From assembly GCF_028554725.1 (NCBI RefSeq), contig NC_071668.1, positions 21,740,501-21,804,500 on the forward strand: a stretch of DNA of 64,000 nt. Reading direction: 5' to 3'. Origin of the DNA: Zeugodacus cucurbitae. Lineage: Eukaryota; Arthropoda; Insecta; Diptera; Tephritidae. How positions within the stretch are numbered: position 1 is the stretch's first letter; every line of letters begins with the position of its first letter. This document shows positions 47,161-58,874 of this stretch, in pieces. The notes under the pieces are model-generated. The model saw only the letters and a list, made by a program, of their open reading frames with translations, was not told the origin of the DNA and did no database searches. A program made the position numbers and the translations under genes.

Positions 47161-48590
47161 AATTAATTGCGTTTCCTACTCAAATCATAATGTTTGGTGT
47201 TTAAACATACTCAATTAGTTAATAACCAATATTTGACAGCACTAATTGAGCAATTAGTTAATAGTACAATACTAGTGGTGAAAAGTTAGATGTTAAAATC
47301 TGATATATTTTTGTAATTACCGAATTAATTGTCAATAAGGCACTAATTAAACAATTAGTAAATTAACCAATTTTAGGTTGAATTAAGAAAAATAAAGGAT
47401 AAAATTGCGGATATTCTTTTAATTAGTAATTTTATTATGACTAATTGAGAAGCATTAAGATTGAAATTGTTAATTTCCAAATTTGGAAACAATACTAATT
47501 GAATTAATTAATTAAAATTATTTTAATTACCAAATTTAATGTCAATTAAATACTAACTAAACAGTTTGTTTATTTCAATAAAACCATGTTTGGTAATTTT
47601 ATAATCATTAGATATTCCACTAATTGGGCAATTAGTTAAAAAATACATTGTGTGGCTAGTTAGAGTTTAGAGATAGAGAGTCTTCTTAATTACCCAATTA
47701 ATTACTAATTGAGCAATTAGTAAATTCTCTTATTATAAAGTGAATTGAGATCATCAAGGAATTAAAATACAGATATTCGCTTAATTGCCCAATTTATTAT
47801 CAATTGCATCCTAATTGAACAATTATGTGTTGAATTAAGAAGCATTAAGATATAAATTACTGAAATACTTTTAATTGCAAAATTTAGAAACAATACTAAT
47901 TGAATTAATTAATGATTAATTAAAAATAAAAATATTATAATGTTTTAAATGCCAAAATTAATGTCAATTAAATACAAACAAAGCAATTTATCTAGTCATT
48001 GTTTGGTTAGTTTATATTCTACTAATTGAGCCATTAGTTATTTGAACAATTGTGTGTATAGTTGGTGGCTTAATTTTCTATGTTTTCTTAATTATCCAAT
48101 TAATTTGCAATTAGCTACTAATTTGGAAATTAGTAAATTATTTGGTAAATTGAAGAAAAAATACAATATATTGCGGATATTATCTCAATTACACAATTTG
48201 TTGTCAATTAGACCATAATTGATCAAATATTGGGCGAATTTAAAATAATTAATACTTAATTAGCAGCAATACTTTTAATTGCCAAATTTACAGGCAATTA
48301 AATACTAATTCGAAATTAGTTAATTGAATTTCAACGTTATTAATTAAAGACGATTAATTCATATTATTTTAATTGTGCAATTCAATATCAATTAAATACT
48401 TTCTAACTTTGTTTGATAAGTTGATAATCTTTACTTGAGTAATTTGTCGTCAATTAAAACATAATTGAGTAATTAGTAAATTTAAATTTGATAATTAGGT
48501 TATTAAATACATTTTCTAATATTGTTTTAATTATCAGATTTATTTCTATTAAGTACTAACTCAATTAGATCTTAATTTGACACGGTTTTC
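47161..48590 (-). repeat. Right arm of the inverted array
   Basis: The unit is the reverse complement of that in the left arm. (T/G)TCAATTA follows an AATTTG- or AATTTA-like word at about 47330, 47539, 47790, 47962, 48203, 48292, 48386 and 48448. ATTG(C)GGATATT, the inverse of the left arm's AATATCT(A/G)CAAT, is at 47404 and 48171, with ACAGATATT at 47769. Repeated CTAATTGAGCAATTAGT words at 47242, 47704 and (decayed) 48021 complete the match. Confidence 0.85.
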
Positions 48591-49900
48591 ACTACTTGCG
48601 AATGTTAAACAGTTATAAATTCTTCAAATCACCTACCCTTAAGCAGTTGCAGCATTCACTACTATTCATCAACAATTTTCACAGTTATTTCGTGTAACAC
48701 AACAGTTGTATTTAGCAGTTATTGGTAATCTCTGAGCTAAACAGGTGTGAAACAACAGCTTAGCAGCTTAAATGACGCCAACAGCTGTTGTATTTCACTG
48801 ATAATAGAAATTGGACTGACCAAAAGTGTATGCATTGTACTATAGAGGGACTTAATTATTGTCTACCGACACCGAGAGATTATTTAAGAAACTCATTTCA
48901 TAACAACAACTCTATATGGATATATTCACACTAATAGTTTTGCTAACAAATACACGCTATTATATTAATGTCCGCATACGATACATGCTTAATGTAATGC
49001 CATACACACCAGCCATCCAAAACACAGGGATAATTTGAAGGTCACTGAACAGATTTTAGGCTTTGGTAACCATTTGTTTGCGGCCTGAAGCCCTATGCAG
49101 CACACCATACAAGGGGGATTCATAATCGTCTCACGCATAAACGAGTATACATACATGAATTGTTGTAGCACAACAACAACAGCATAGCTGAAAAGGGCAC
49201 AAGGCACCAAATGCGAATGAGTGTAATAGAGGCGTCATATTGCAACAATGACATTGACACGGCGTGGCAAAAAACGAAAGTGACATTAAGCCAGTGGGTG
49301 GGTGGTAACGGTGGTGGCGGTAAATTTGTTTGTCGGCTTTTAGCTGCTTTACGAGCGGTGTGCAACAGTTGCAAGAAATTACAAATATTGTTTTGCGTAC
49401 TCATGCCACACACATTTCGACTGAAATGAAATTGAAATTGAAGGGTTTCATTGTGAGAAAATTCACCCTCAACTTTAAAACCGAACGTGGCGAGGGTTGA
49501 TTTATATGCAGCGTTAAATGTTCGAAAAATGTTTTCCCCGCAACAGAACGCCCGCAGCAAATCGAATGGGCAGCGGTGATAGTGGTGGTGTTAAATTCAC
49601 TTCAAGTTGCATGCCCCGTTCATTTTGTTTGTTACGTGCAACAACTGTGCGCATGCATATTTATATATACAGCACACATATCTACAGCACAAAATATTTG
49701 TGTACTTATTGACGTAATTGATGATCGTCACAATAGGGGTTACCGCTGTTGGGCGCACGTGCAACATTTGCCGCATGAAAAGTTGTGATTTTTGTTTTGA
49801 ATTATGAGTGTGACTCCGACTCTGGAAAGCCGTTGCGTATGTTTGACGGTGGTAAGGGTAGTTTGACAATATTGTTCAATAGAAATTTATGTAGTTCTGC
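48591..49900. other. GC-richer island
   Basis: From about 48,640 the sequence loses the array units and becomes less repetitive. A 146-codon minus frame at 49120-49560 has a proline run from (GGTGG)n-like sequence and no domain; overlapping plus frames are also open. No gene is called. Confidence 0.35.
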
Positions 49901-50149
49901 ATGCATATAGATATGCCTGTACATGGTATAAGGTATAAGGACATAAGGCCAGGCTATCAAATAAAGCGTATTTATGGCATTTTCGTGTTGATTTAATGAA
50001 TTTTGTGTAGGATTGAATTAACTTAACTACTTTATGAAGTAAACGCCCATATTGATATACATATTTTTAACCTGGAGAAGGTTTTTAATTTAAATTTAAG
50101 GGGTTATATATGTTGATGTACGGGAAAATGGGGAACATATTGAGATATA
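49901..50149. other. Unassigned AT-rich spacer
   Basis: Contains GGTATAAGGTATAAGG, a short direct repeat, and nothing else of note. Confidence 0.4.
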
Positions 50150-51085
50150 CATATATATTTATAAATATATGGGGACTTGAGGTGTCCTTGAACGATTTAT
50201 TGAAACGAGAAAAACAATTCTGCAAACACGGACGATTTTCTCAAAAAGGCTATTTCCTCTGGTGAAATGTATGAAAATTTAAAGGGCTCAGTTCGGCTGT
50301 GATGGGGGCGGGGCCAAATCGGTTATTCGTATATATCTCGCAAACCAATAAAGCTATATAAACCAAACTTTCTGCAGTCGGTTCTTCTACGTACCCCACC
50401 ACTCACCATTAAAATAGTTGAAATCGGATTATAACCACGCCCACCTCCCATGCAAAGGTTAGGTTGAAAATTACTAAATGAGGATTAACTCACTAATGAA
50501 AAACGTCAGAAACACTAAATTTCCCATAAGAAATGGCAGATGGAAGCTGCAATCAGATTTTTTTACGAAATGGAAAATGGGCGTGGCGTCGCCCACTTAT
50601 GGGTCAAAAACCATATCTCAGGAACTACTCGACCGATTTCAATGAAAATGGTTTGTAATAGTTTCCTTACATCCCAATGATAGGTTGTGAAAATAAGCCA
50701 AATCGCTTCACAACCACGCCTACTTCCTATATACCAGAACTTTGAAGACAATCTGAATCGTTAACTTTACAATATATAAAGTAAGCACTAGTGAAGATCT
50801 CGGTGCAGAACTTTGCACAAATACTATGTTTATAGTGTGGCAGCCCCATTCTAAAAATCGCCGAAATCGGACCATAGGTTTTTAAGGCCCCATATATCGA
50901 ACACGAGGACCTCGGTGCTTCTAACATAATGTTATGGTTTCCAACTTTCAATGGACTTTATACAATATATATGACGAATATGTGGGTCAAATGGTGTATT
51001 ATATAATAATAATTAAGTTAAATAAATAAATTGCGAGAGTATAAAATGTTCGGTTACACCCGAACTTAGCCCTTTCTTACTTGTT
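50150..51085 (+). repeat. Interspersed repeat ending in GTTCGG hairpin, copy C
   Basis: A long copy. It includes AACCACGCCCACCTCCCATG, CCATATCTCAGGAACTACTC, CTTCACAACCACGCCTACTT, CAGAACTTTGCACAAATACT and CCCCATATATCGAACACGAG, in the same order as copy D. It ends with TTGCGAGAGTATAAAATG, the perfect-stem GTTCGGTTACACCCGAAC at 51048-51065, and TTAGCC-TTCTTACTTGTT. Confidence 0.8.
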
Positions 51086-51480
51086 ATTAATATAAAACAG
51101 AATTTGACCCTCATATTCGTCGTATATATTGTATAAAGTCCATTGAAAGTTTTAAACCCTAATATTAGGTGTAAGCGAGCTAGATAACGATATCATCCGA
51201 TTTCACTCATTTTTAACACATTATTAGAAGAAAAAAATTCGTTAAAAAAATATATTTGAAGCATTGAGGTCCTCATGTTCGATACATGACCCTATGTAGA
51301 GAAGTTTCTGAGATATGGTTTTTAGCCCATAAGTGAACCATAACATAAACGACTACAGAGTATGTACAAAAAACTAATTGGGGGCGGGGCCACACCCACT
51401 TCGTGGCTTTGGTCCGATTGCGCCCATCTTCGAACTTAACCTTCATCTTTGCAACATGTTGCGAGAGTATAAAAATGAAA
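51086..51480 (-). repeat. Inverted partial copy of the same repeat
   Basis: CATATTCGTCGTATATATTG followed by TATAAAGTCCATTGAAAG is the reverse complement of sequence at about 50,944-50,987 in copy C, so the two form an inverted pair round the copy C terminus. Further on, ATGGTTTTTAGCCCATAAGT inverts the block at about 50,597-50,615. The segment ends in another plus-orientation TTGCGAGAGTATAAAA word at 51,460, making it a composite. Confidence 0.65.
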
Positions 51481-52009
51481 TATTTCAAGGACTCGGCAAA
51501 TAAATTACGAACAATTTGCAAAAAAAATTGAAATCGGTTGAAAACTCTTTCGGTAATCCAAGTCAACATAACGACGTTTTCGCAAAAACATGATTTCGCG
51601 GTAATCCGGTTTAAAGTTTCATGTACACTTTTTTCTAGTGTAGCGGAGCAAGACATTTTCGATTTTTAGACCGACTTCAACATATATAGTATAACCCCTT
51701 ATATTATATATAGTTTTATGAAAGAAACATACAGCGATTTCTTAATGAAATATTGTACCCAAAGTGTACGAAATCTGTGTACGAAATCTCAAAGCACCAG
51801 TTTATTGACTTAAACTTTTGAAGGCTGATTCGCATTAAGCTCTCTTGCACATATGTATATAGTAATGCATAAGAGCTGCCAACATTTATGATAAGATACA
51901 GTTACAAAACAGTGGGACTTGCTAGAGAAATGAATCGAAATCAGTCAATAATTAAACATAGCCTTGTTCCCCTTATAACTACAGGAAGGAGAGTTATTAT
52001 TTAACATTT
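51481..52009. other. Unassigned sequence
   Basis: GTACGAAATCT is directly repeated near 51,768-51,790. No gene is seen. Confidence 0.4.
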
Positions 52010-52462
52010 CCAAGTAGTATGTAAGTATGTGATTGGCGTTGCAACCGTTTAGCCGGTTATAGCCGAATCGACGATAGTGCGCCACCTCCCTCTCTCCTTC
52101 GCAGTTCGGCGCCAGTTGGTGATCCCAAGAGTAACCAGGTCGCTCTCCACCTGGTCCCTCCAACGGAGTGGAGGCCTTCCCCTTCCTCGGCTTCCTCCGG
52201 CGGGTACTGCATCGAACATCAGGGCTGGAGTGTTTTCGTCCATTCGAACAACATGACCTAGCCAGCGTAGCCGCTGTCTTTTTATTCGCTGAACTATGTC
52301 AATGTCGTCGTATAACTTGTACAGCTCATCGTTCCATCGTCTGCGGTATTCGCCGTTGCCAATGTTCTTAGGACCATAAATCTTACGCAAAATTTTCCTC
52401 TCGAAAACTCCTAGTGTCGTCTCATCTGATGTTGACATCGTCCAAGCTTGCTCCTGCAACTT
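52010..52462 (-). pseudogene. Truncated non-LTR retrotransposon, C-terminal 136 codons open
   Basis: The minus frame from 52459 to 52049 is uninterrupted: AWTMSTSDETTLGVFERKIL, then RKIYGP, RQRLRWLGHVVRMDENTPAL, GGSRGRGRPPLRWRDQVESD and LVTLGITNWRRTAKERGRWR, ending shortly after SAITG. This is the conserved tail that follows the reverse transcriptase in an insect non-LTR family often annotated as 'endonuclease-reverse transcriptase' or 'craniofacial development protein 2-like'. The RT and endonuclease are missing, as expected of 5' truncation during insertion. It is the youngest copy in the window and served as the reference for the others at 3.4, 9.1, 17.4 and 42.9 kb. Confidence 0.85.
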
Positions 52463-52619
52463 CCTGGTAAAACTGATCAGTTAGAAAGCAATATTTTCGA
52501 AGTTTTTAGCCAAAATATTGGTTATAGCATTCTTTTTGCTGTGTTTTAAATAAAATAAAATTTGTTCCCACAGAAAGTGTAGTCTATCTACGTACTATAT
52601 TCTTATATTTATCTTATAA

Positions 52620-52646
52620 CAGTGGCGGATCCAGGGGGGGGGGGGG
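52620..52646 (-). mobile_element. hAT terminal inverted repeat with G run
   Basis: CAGTGGCGGATCCAGG at 52620-52635 is the typical form of one end of many animal hAT elements; 13 successive Gs cover 52634-52646. It stands about 230 bp beyond the transposase stop at 52878, the right place for the 3' end. No matching inverse end was found to the right. Confidence 0.75.
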
Positions 52647-52877
52647 TTGGTTTGGTATTAAAATACCCCCTAAACTCAGAGAAAAATATATGTTTGTTGA
52701 TATGGGTTTGGAATGAGGTTATTGATAAAAAAAATCACATCAAATTATAAGCAATTATAATAAGTTACACGGTTTTTGTTGTTATTCATATAATTCGAAC
52801 TTTCTCTATATTTGTCCAAGCAGTATCGCTGAAGGTCAGTGATTAATTGAGGATTACACGGGATCTCACATTCCATG

Positions 52878-53477
52878 TTATATTTTCCTTCGTGTTTGAA
52901 AGAATTCTTCTAGTATTTCATCAACTGACAGATCAATATCCTTATGAATATTCATTGATGCTAGACCATTAAGACAATCTTGACCTGCCGTATTTCGTAA
53001 ATAGGTTTGAAGTATCTTTAAACTTGAAAAACTTCTTTCCGGTGATGCTATTGAAACAGGCAATAACGCCAATATGCGTAAAATCTTGAAAACATTCCCA
53101 AAAGACGTTTTGTTCACTGCTTCTACAGCTTCGAGAGCATTCCGGAAATGCTTGCCTGAAGTTCGCTGTTTTCACATTTTTACCTCCGCAAGAAAGTTTT
53201 GTTCTGAACAGTTGATCACCCTTTCATAAAGAGAAAATATTTCTCGAGCTTTTTTAGCGTCAAATTCGTACTTTGGGAAAAATACATAAAAAATAAGATA
53301 GATAGATTTGGCAACCTCATAGATGTGGCGGGAGACAAAGAACAATATGCTGCGATAATTAAAAACCTGTGGTTTTCTAATATACAATAGATATAAATAT
53401 AGAGAAGAATTATTAGAAATTGTTGGAAACCTCACCTTTTGTATTATGTGAAGATCACTACACTTGAAGATATGCAT
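52878..53477 (-). pseudogene. hAT-family transposase, C-terminal 200 codons with one UGA
   Basis: One continuous minus frame runs from 53477 to 52878, interrupted only by a TGA at 53172-53174. At that point the sequence reads AEVKM-stop-KQRTSGK, and related proteins would be expected to have Trp (TGG) there. The C-terminal part is the hAT dimerisation domain: ILALLPVSIASPERSFSSLK, then LRNTAGQDCLNGLASMNIHK and ...RRKI. The N-terminal zinc finger and catalytic core are missing. Upstream frames (53444-53638) show no clear continuation. It is of the type often labelled ZMYM1-like in insect annotations. The low damage suggests recent truncation. Confidence 0.85.
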
Positions 53478-54549
53478 AAATGGTCATAAAAACCGAGTTT
53501 GATTAGTGTTTCGACGATTGAAAGATGTACATAATATAGAATGGGGACTGTTTTAAAGGCGAATAATAAATAATTTTCTTTCAGAAAACGAAAATTACCG
53601 TTTTGTTTGAACACGCCGAAGTATATGAAATCCATCAAAAGCTTTTCATAATAATAATAATAATCATAATTTCTTCGAGAGAAAGAGAGAGTTCAGATCA
53701 GCTGTTAAAGAAGGCATTTTTGATATATTATATTCGAAACCCACGTTTTTTGTGGATACTTTTATTTTTTTATCTTCAAATAGTATTCAGTGCATGGGTA
53801 CAAGTGTAAACAAGCAGATGTACGAATAATCTTGAAGACCAGAATTTCTTTAATCTAGAAAAAAAATTATTGGCCTATATTATTATTAAAAATGGAGCCA
53901 ACATTACTATTTGGAATGGGTGTAGAAAGCAAAAGCATCCAGACTTTCGTCTGAATGAAGAAAGACTTTAAATTAATAACTTCACTCCTGAAATGGGTCC
54001 CAGCTAAAATGTCAAGAATCGTATTCAGCTTATATTTTGCGTTCCCGATTTATACGATTAGTTATTAATATTGATATTACAATAAACTCTCTAGGATGCG
54101 AGACATCGTCCACTTTTAAAATAAGTTTCTTGTCTCAGAAACTACTTTGTAACAAATCTGGATTTTAATGTTACCATTATGTTCACTTTATACTATTGGG
54201 CAAATGGTACGTCTGATATGTGATACCTCGGAACAGCAAAGTGACGTTGCTCAATTCTCTTCCCTCTAGTACAATAGTATAATAATAATAAAAGATCTCA
54301 GTTCTTCAGATTTAATAAATGAGGTTTCTGAATGAAACTAAAATTTGGTTCGATGCAAAAAATCACTCAAAACTTGCCCCAAAAACGCAAACAAACTAAT
54401 TCTCGTTCTTCTGGTTGACATTTTGCACTATCTATCAGCTAGTAAGATAGCTATTTGATAGATAGCATAAGACATTCTCTGAAATTTAATTATATCTATC
54501 CAGCAATAAGTAATCAAGTAATAATTAATTTTCTCGATTAATATTTACA
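53478..54549. other. Unassigned AT-rich sequence
   Basis: (ATA)n at 53,648-53,668 and a short GATAGCTATTTGATAGATAG run near 54,446. May include remains of the hAT element's missing 5' part, but no motif shows it. Confidence 0.4.
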
Positions 54550-55060
54550 AACATATGTATCAACATACATACAAGCCACTTATGTATTCGTATAGTTGTA
54601 ATTTAATATTATTATATTATATATGTATATACACACACACAGCCATACACAGAAGCCAATGGAAATAATAGTTGCCGCCAACTGCTGCTGACATATAATA
54701 TTGTCTCCGATGGCAGGAAGTGTCAGCAGACAGTGATTAAGGCGTGATATAAAAAGAAAATGGTCGAGTGAAAAGTTTTGCGAGCGCCGAACACAATGCG
54801 CCACCTTGGCAGAGATGGAGAGTGAGCGGCGGGCGGAAGCACTCGTAACTTGACATGACAGCAACATTGAAGTTGAAGGACTCGGCGATGAGTAGATGCC
54901 TCAAGTTTCTTAATTTACAGGTGTTGTTCACCTTTTACTTATACACAAACACACAAACACACAAACACACACACACACATGTACCCACTCACATGTGAAA
55001 CGCCAAACACGAGAAACAATGCAACTTGGCCATCCAAGTAGGATGTGAAGACAATATGAG
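54550..55060. other. Less repetitive island with (CA)n
   Basis: GC-richer, with ACACACACAC at about 54,632-54,641 and AC-rich runs at 54,941-54,980. Minus frames at 54580-54867 and 54737-54931 overlap in different frames without domains. Confidence 0.35.
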
Positions 55061-56640
55061 CTCGAAAACATATTTGATATAAGCTGTGACAGAGTTCTCT
55101 ATAAGTAAGCTAATGCCTGGTAGGGAATGCTGAATTGCCGAGTAAAAGCTTCATATGAATAACTCTTAAAATAGTTTAGTATAGTAAAACCTCGCTAATC
55201 TCGTATTCGATCAACTGAGACTCCACTTTATCCACGGCCCTTGTCCGAGTAATCATTATTTAAACAGAAAATACATTTTATTACTTTTTTCTTGCCTTCA
55301 ACTTTTAGCAATATTCGAATACCTACTGGGTATTATATATGGTATATCACATATTTAAGCTTGTGTGTGTGTCTGTGTGCTGGAACGCCTCAGCTTCGCT
55401 CTTGGCTAGGCGGTTAGTGCACTTAGCTTGCTTCCGGTTTCTTAGACAAGTAGACCGCCTTCAAAGATCTGAGCTGTCAGTCACGTGCAAAATAATAGGA
55501 AATGTGTGTCGTAATCTATATATAGCATCACATATACAAACATATATTTATATATACATACGTCAGTTTAGCGTTGGAAATTGTTTGATAATTAGTATGG
55601 CCATTAGAAAGTTTTCTTGCATGAATGCGCAGAACTTTTTCAACACACTGTCTACAGTCATTCAAAAAAAAAAAAAAAAAAAACAAATGACTTTTGAGTT
55701 GCAGAAACGTATGAAGGGCTTAGAATTGAATTTTAAACAGTTATTTATATATAAAAGTTATAAGTATGGATGACAGTTGCTATTTTTAAAAAAAATTAAT
55801 GTAATCAAGTTTAATTATCATCTTAATTGTAAATATGTACAGTGACGTGCATCAATTTAGATACAGAAAAGTTTATACATATATAAATCCAGAGATCCGG
55901 CTGATTTGAAAATGAAACTTGAACGTTGTATTTGTAGTAAAGCTTTCGCGGCCCGAGAAGAACTTGTGTAATTACATGAGGTGAAAGAAAGATTTTGGAA
56001 ATTTTTGATAATATGTATATTATATTGACAGTTATCGAAATTTCAGTACACATTTATCTCACATACTAGCCCGTATATACGGAATAATTCATATGGTGGT
56101 AGATTATTAAATTCTGTAGAAAGTTAAAAGTAGATATGGATGATTTCCCACTGTTTGGTACTGGTAAGCAATAGCTTCTCTTCAAGTACTAAAAAAACAT
56201 TTTATCCAAAGTAAATTCTTTAAATAATGTAAATTTAACGCATAGCATCTACCTAAAGGGATGCAAGCCAGTTCATTTGCTTTATGTGGCAGAGGTGAAG
56301 ACTTTCTTCAAATTTTTTTGAGAGATCCCACATATTAAATGCCATATATAAGTCAAACAGTTGAACGGATATCATCCTATACTATATACTCGGTTCTCCG
56401 AAGATTTATAAGAAGAATGACTCACTGCAAACAGTACTATATGTCTTCAGTTTTCTTACATATGTAAAGTAACTGTGAATATTGAGCAAATATAGGTGTT
56501 TTAAGTTCAAAGTATTACAGTTTGAAGATCCCTGGAAATGTTGCTAAAGAGAGTATTATAGTTTTATACACATAACGGTTGTTTGTGCCAGACAAAAATA
56601 AAAGAATGAGATATGGGGTTATGTATATATAAATGATCAG
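55061..56640. other. AT-rich sequence with a poly-A run
   Basis: GTAAAACCTCGCTAATCTCG at 55,186-55,205 resembles the start of pogo/Tigger-type elements but has no partner. A run of about 19 A stands at 55,666-55,683. The 144-codon frame at 55339-55773 spans that run and TATATA words and is not credible. Confidence 0.4.
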
Positions 56641-57640
56641 CATGACGAATGGATTTGAAATCCGAATGTCTGTCCGTCCCTCTGTCCGTGCAAGCGATAA
56701 CTTGAGTAAAAATTGAGATATTGTCATGACAGTTGGTACACTTATTTCACTATAAGAAGGTTAAGTTGGAAGATGGACGAAATCGGACCATTGCCACGCC
56801 CACAAAATGGCGAAAACTTGGTACAAAGGATCGCACTAGGAAGGGGCATACCCGAATGAAATTTTTTTGGGGAAGTGGGCGTGGCTACTACCTTATACAG
56901 ACCAAAAATGGAGGAAATCGAATTATAACCACACCCACCTCCCATACAAAAGTTATGTTGAAAACAACTAATAATGCTTTAATTCAGCAAAGAAAAGCTC
57001 CAGAAACCTTAAATTTCTTCATAAAGAAGGTACAGTAGGACAAAAACCATATCTCCGAAACTACTCGACCAATTTCAGTGAAATTCGGTTTGAAATATTT
57101 TCCTTGCATTCCTATGATATGTTGTGAAAAAAGGATAAATCGCTTCACAACCACGCCTACTTCCTATATACCAGAACTTTGAAGTCAATCTGAATCTTTT
57201 ACTTTACAATATATAAGTTAAGAGCTAGTGAAGTTATCGGAACAGAACTTTGCACAAATACTGCATTTATAGTGTGGGATCGCCCGTCTAAAAATCGTCG
57301 AAATCGGACCATACGTTTTCAAGACCCCATATATCGAATATGAGTAGCTCAGTGCTTCTAATCTTTTTATACCGAAAATATAGGTGACTCTCTCAGATAT
57401 TTTGAAGAAATTTGTAGGGAATATTTTTCTTCTAGCAATACATATGTCTCCTTGTCAAAAATTGGTGAAATCGGGTCATAACTTCACCTAGCTCCCATAT
57501 TCCTAATATTAAGTTATCCAACTTTCAATGGACTTTATACCATATAAATGACGATTATGTGGGTCTATATTAATAAAATTAAATAAATAAATTGTATAAA
57601 ATGTTCGGTCACAACCGAATTTAGCCCTTCCTTACTTGTT
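56641..57640 (+). repeat. Interspersed repeat ending in GTTCGG hairpin, copy D (longest)
   Basis: Starts near the run CTGTCCGTCCCTCTGTCCGT (56,670-56,689) and GATAACTTGAGTAAAAATTG, passes through GAAATCGGACCATTGCCACG and the blocks listed for copy C, and ends with GTTCGGTCACAACCGAA (57603-57619) and TTAGCCCTTCCTTACTTGTT at 57640. At about 1 kb it gives the best estimate of full length. No long open frame, so it is non-autonomous or not a transposon. Confidence 0.8.
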
Positions 57641-58874
57641 TCTAATTATAAACAGAAGATTAGTATACAATTCGTTAAAATGAAAAATTAAGTGTTGTAA
57701 GAATGTGTCTGGTAAGTTTGTATATATCTAATTTAAGTGTTGAAATTCTACATGGTAAATTTAAGAAACGCTTGAGAGGAGTGGTGAATTTATGCATTTT
57801 GAATTTGTTCACGTTAAATTTAGGTATGCGGTACTTAATGTGATGAATTAACTTCCCTTATAGCTATATATCTCGCTATTATTGACTCTAGTTACGCTTA
57901 GTTTCATAATTAGTCTGATACTAGCCTAAGCAAAATCTTTGTATTCTACTTAATCACTCGCACTCATTACGTACTCAGAAATTTACTGAAACTAACTAAC
58001 ATTTCTAAACGTCATGTTTTCTAAATATACCAAGGCGATACAGAATTCGAGATTCCAATCGATAGATTTAAAAAAAAAATGATCTAGCCTTAAATAGTTT
58101 CAGATCGTTTGAGCGCTGAGATATTGTAATGAGATAAATATTTGAACAAATCTTTTGTCCTTCTAGTCAATATTATCCGCCTATTTTTAGTATTGTTTGA
58201 GGTTATGCAACTGGCAGTTTATCTAAAAATCCTAAAGATACCTCCTAGTGGCCAAGTAATGCATTTTATAAGCCGCTTTCTCCTACCAGCTTTACACTCC
58301 ACGGTAAGTACCCATTGAAACCTTGTATAATATTTAGAGAATATGTCTCTTGAAGAGATTAATAGAAAGAAATGAAAAATAATATGTTCTACATTAATTT
58401 TAACTCATCTCAAAAGCAGCATATGTTTTGCAAATTTTCATTATGATGTTTTCGAAACTACCTTTTAGTAATATTACCAATTAGGGATGTTTTTAAGTTT
58501 AAAATTGGAACTCAAATTGAAGATTGGTAACTGAGTCGGCTTTTCAGTTTTATATTTATACTTATTAATTGCTGGTTTTATTTTGTGAAAAAATTTCAGA
58601 AAATTCTTTCAAAGATTTATTAAAAGATTCTTCTGAAGATTTATAAAGAGATTCTTCAGACAATTCATGAAATTAGTTATTGTACAGTTGTTTAGTTAAT
58701 TTCGTAACCTTGTACTAGATGGAAGTTCACATAAAATCGATTGCTGGTAACCTAATGAGAAATCTGCGGAGTTAGGCTGTTACTAAAAAATCGAATTTAG
58801 AATATATGCCTAGAATTTGAAGTATTTCTTAGTGTAATGTTATGTTGCCTAATTAAGACATTTTAACCTTTTAC
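57641..58874. other. Unassigned AT-rich sequence
   Basis: No gene, array or element end detected. A GTAAGT donor-like word at 58,303 has no open frame before it. Confidence 0.4.

Noticed and set aside
49120..49560. 146-codon minus frame with a PPPPLPP run
   Set aside because: The proline run comes from a GGTGGTGG-like tract; other strands and frames are open too, with no domain.
50150..51085. Helitron call for the GTTCGG-hairpin repeat
   Set aside because: The hairpin near a fixed 3' end fits, but the copies end in CTTGTT rather than CTRR and no 5' TC end was seen, so it is left unclassified.
55186..55260. pogo/Tigger-type element start
   Set aside because: GTAAAACCTCGCTAATC resembles such ends, but there is no inverse partner and no transposase residue.
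55339..55773. 144-codon plus frame
   Set aside because: Runs through poly-A (poly-Lys) and TATATA words; no domain.
58303..58308. GTAAGT splice donor
   Set aside because: No open frame or leader-like sequence precedes it; AT-rich DNA gives such words often.
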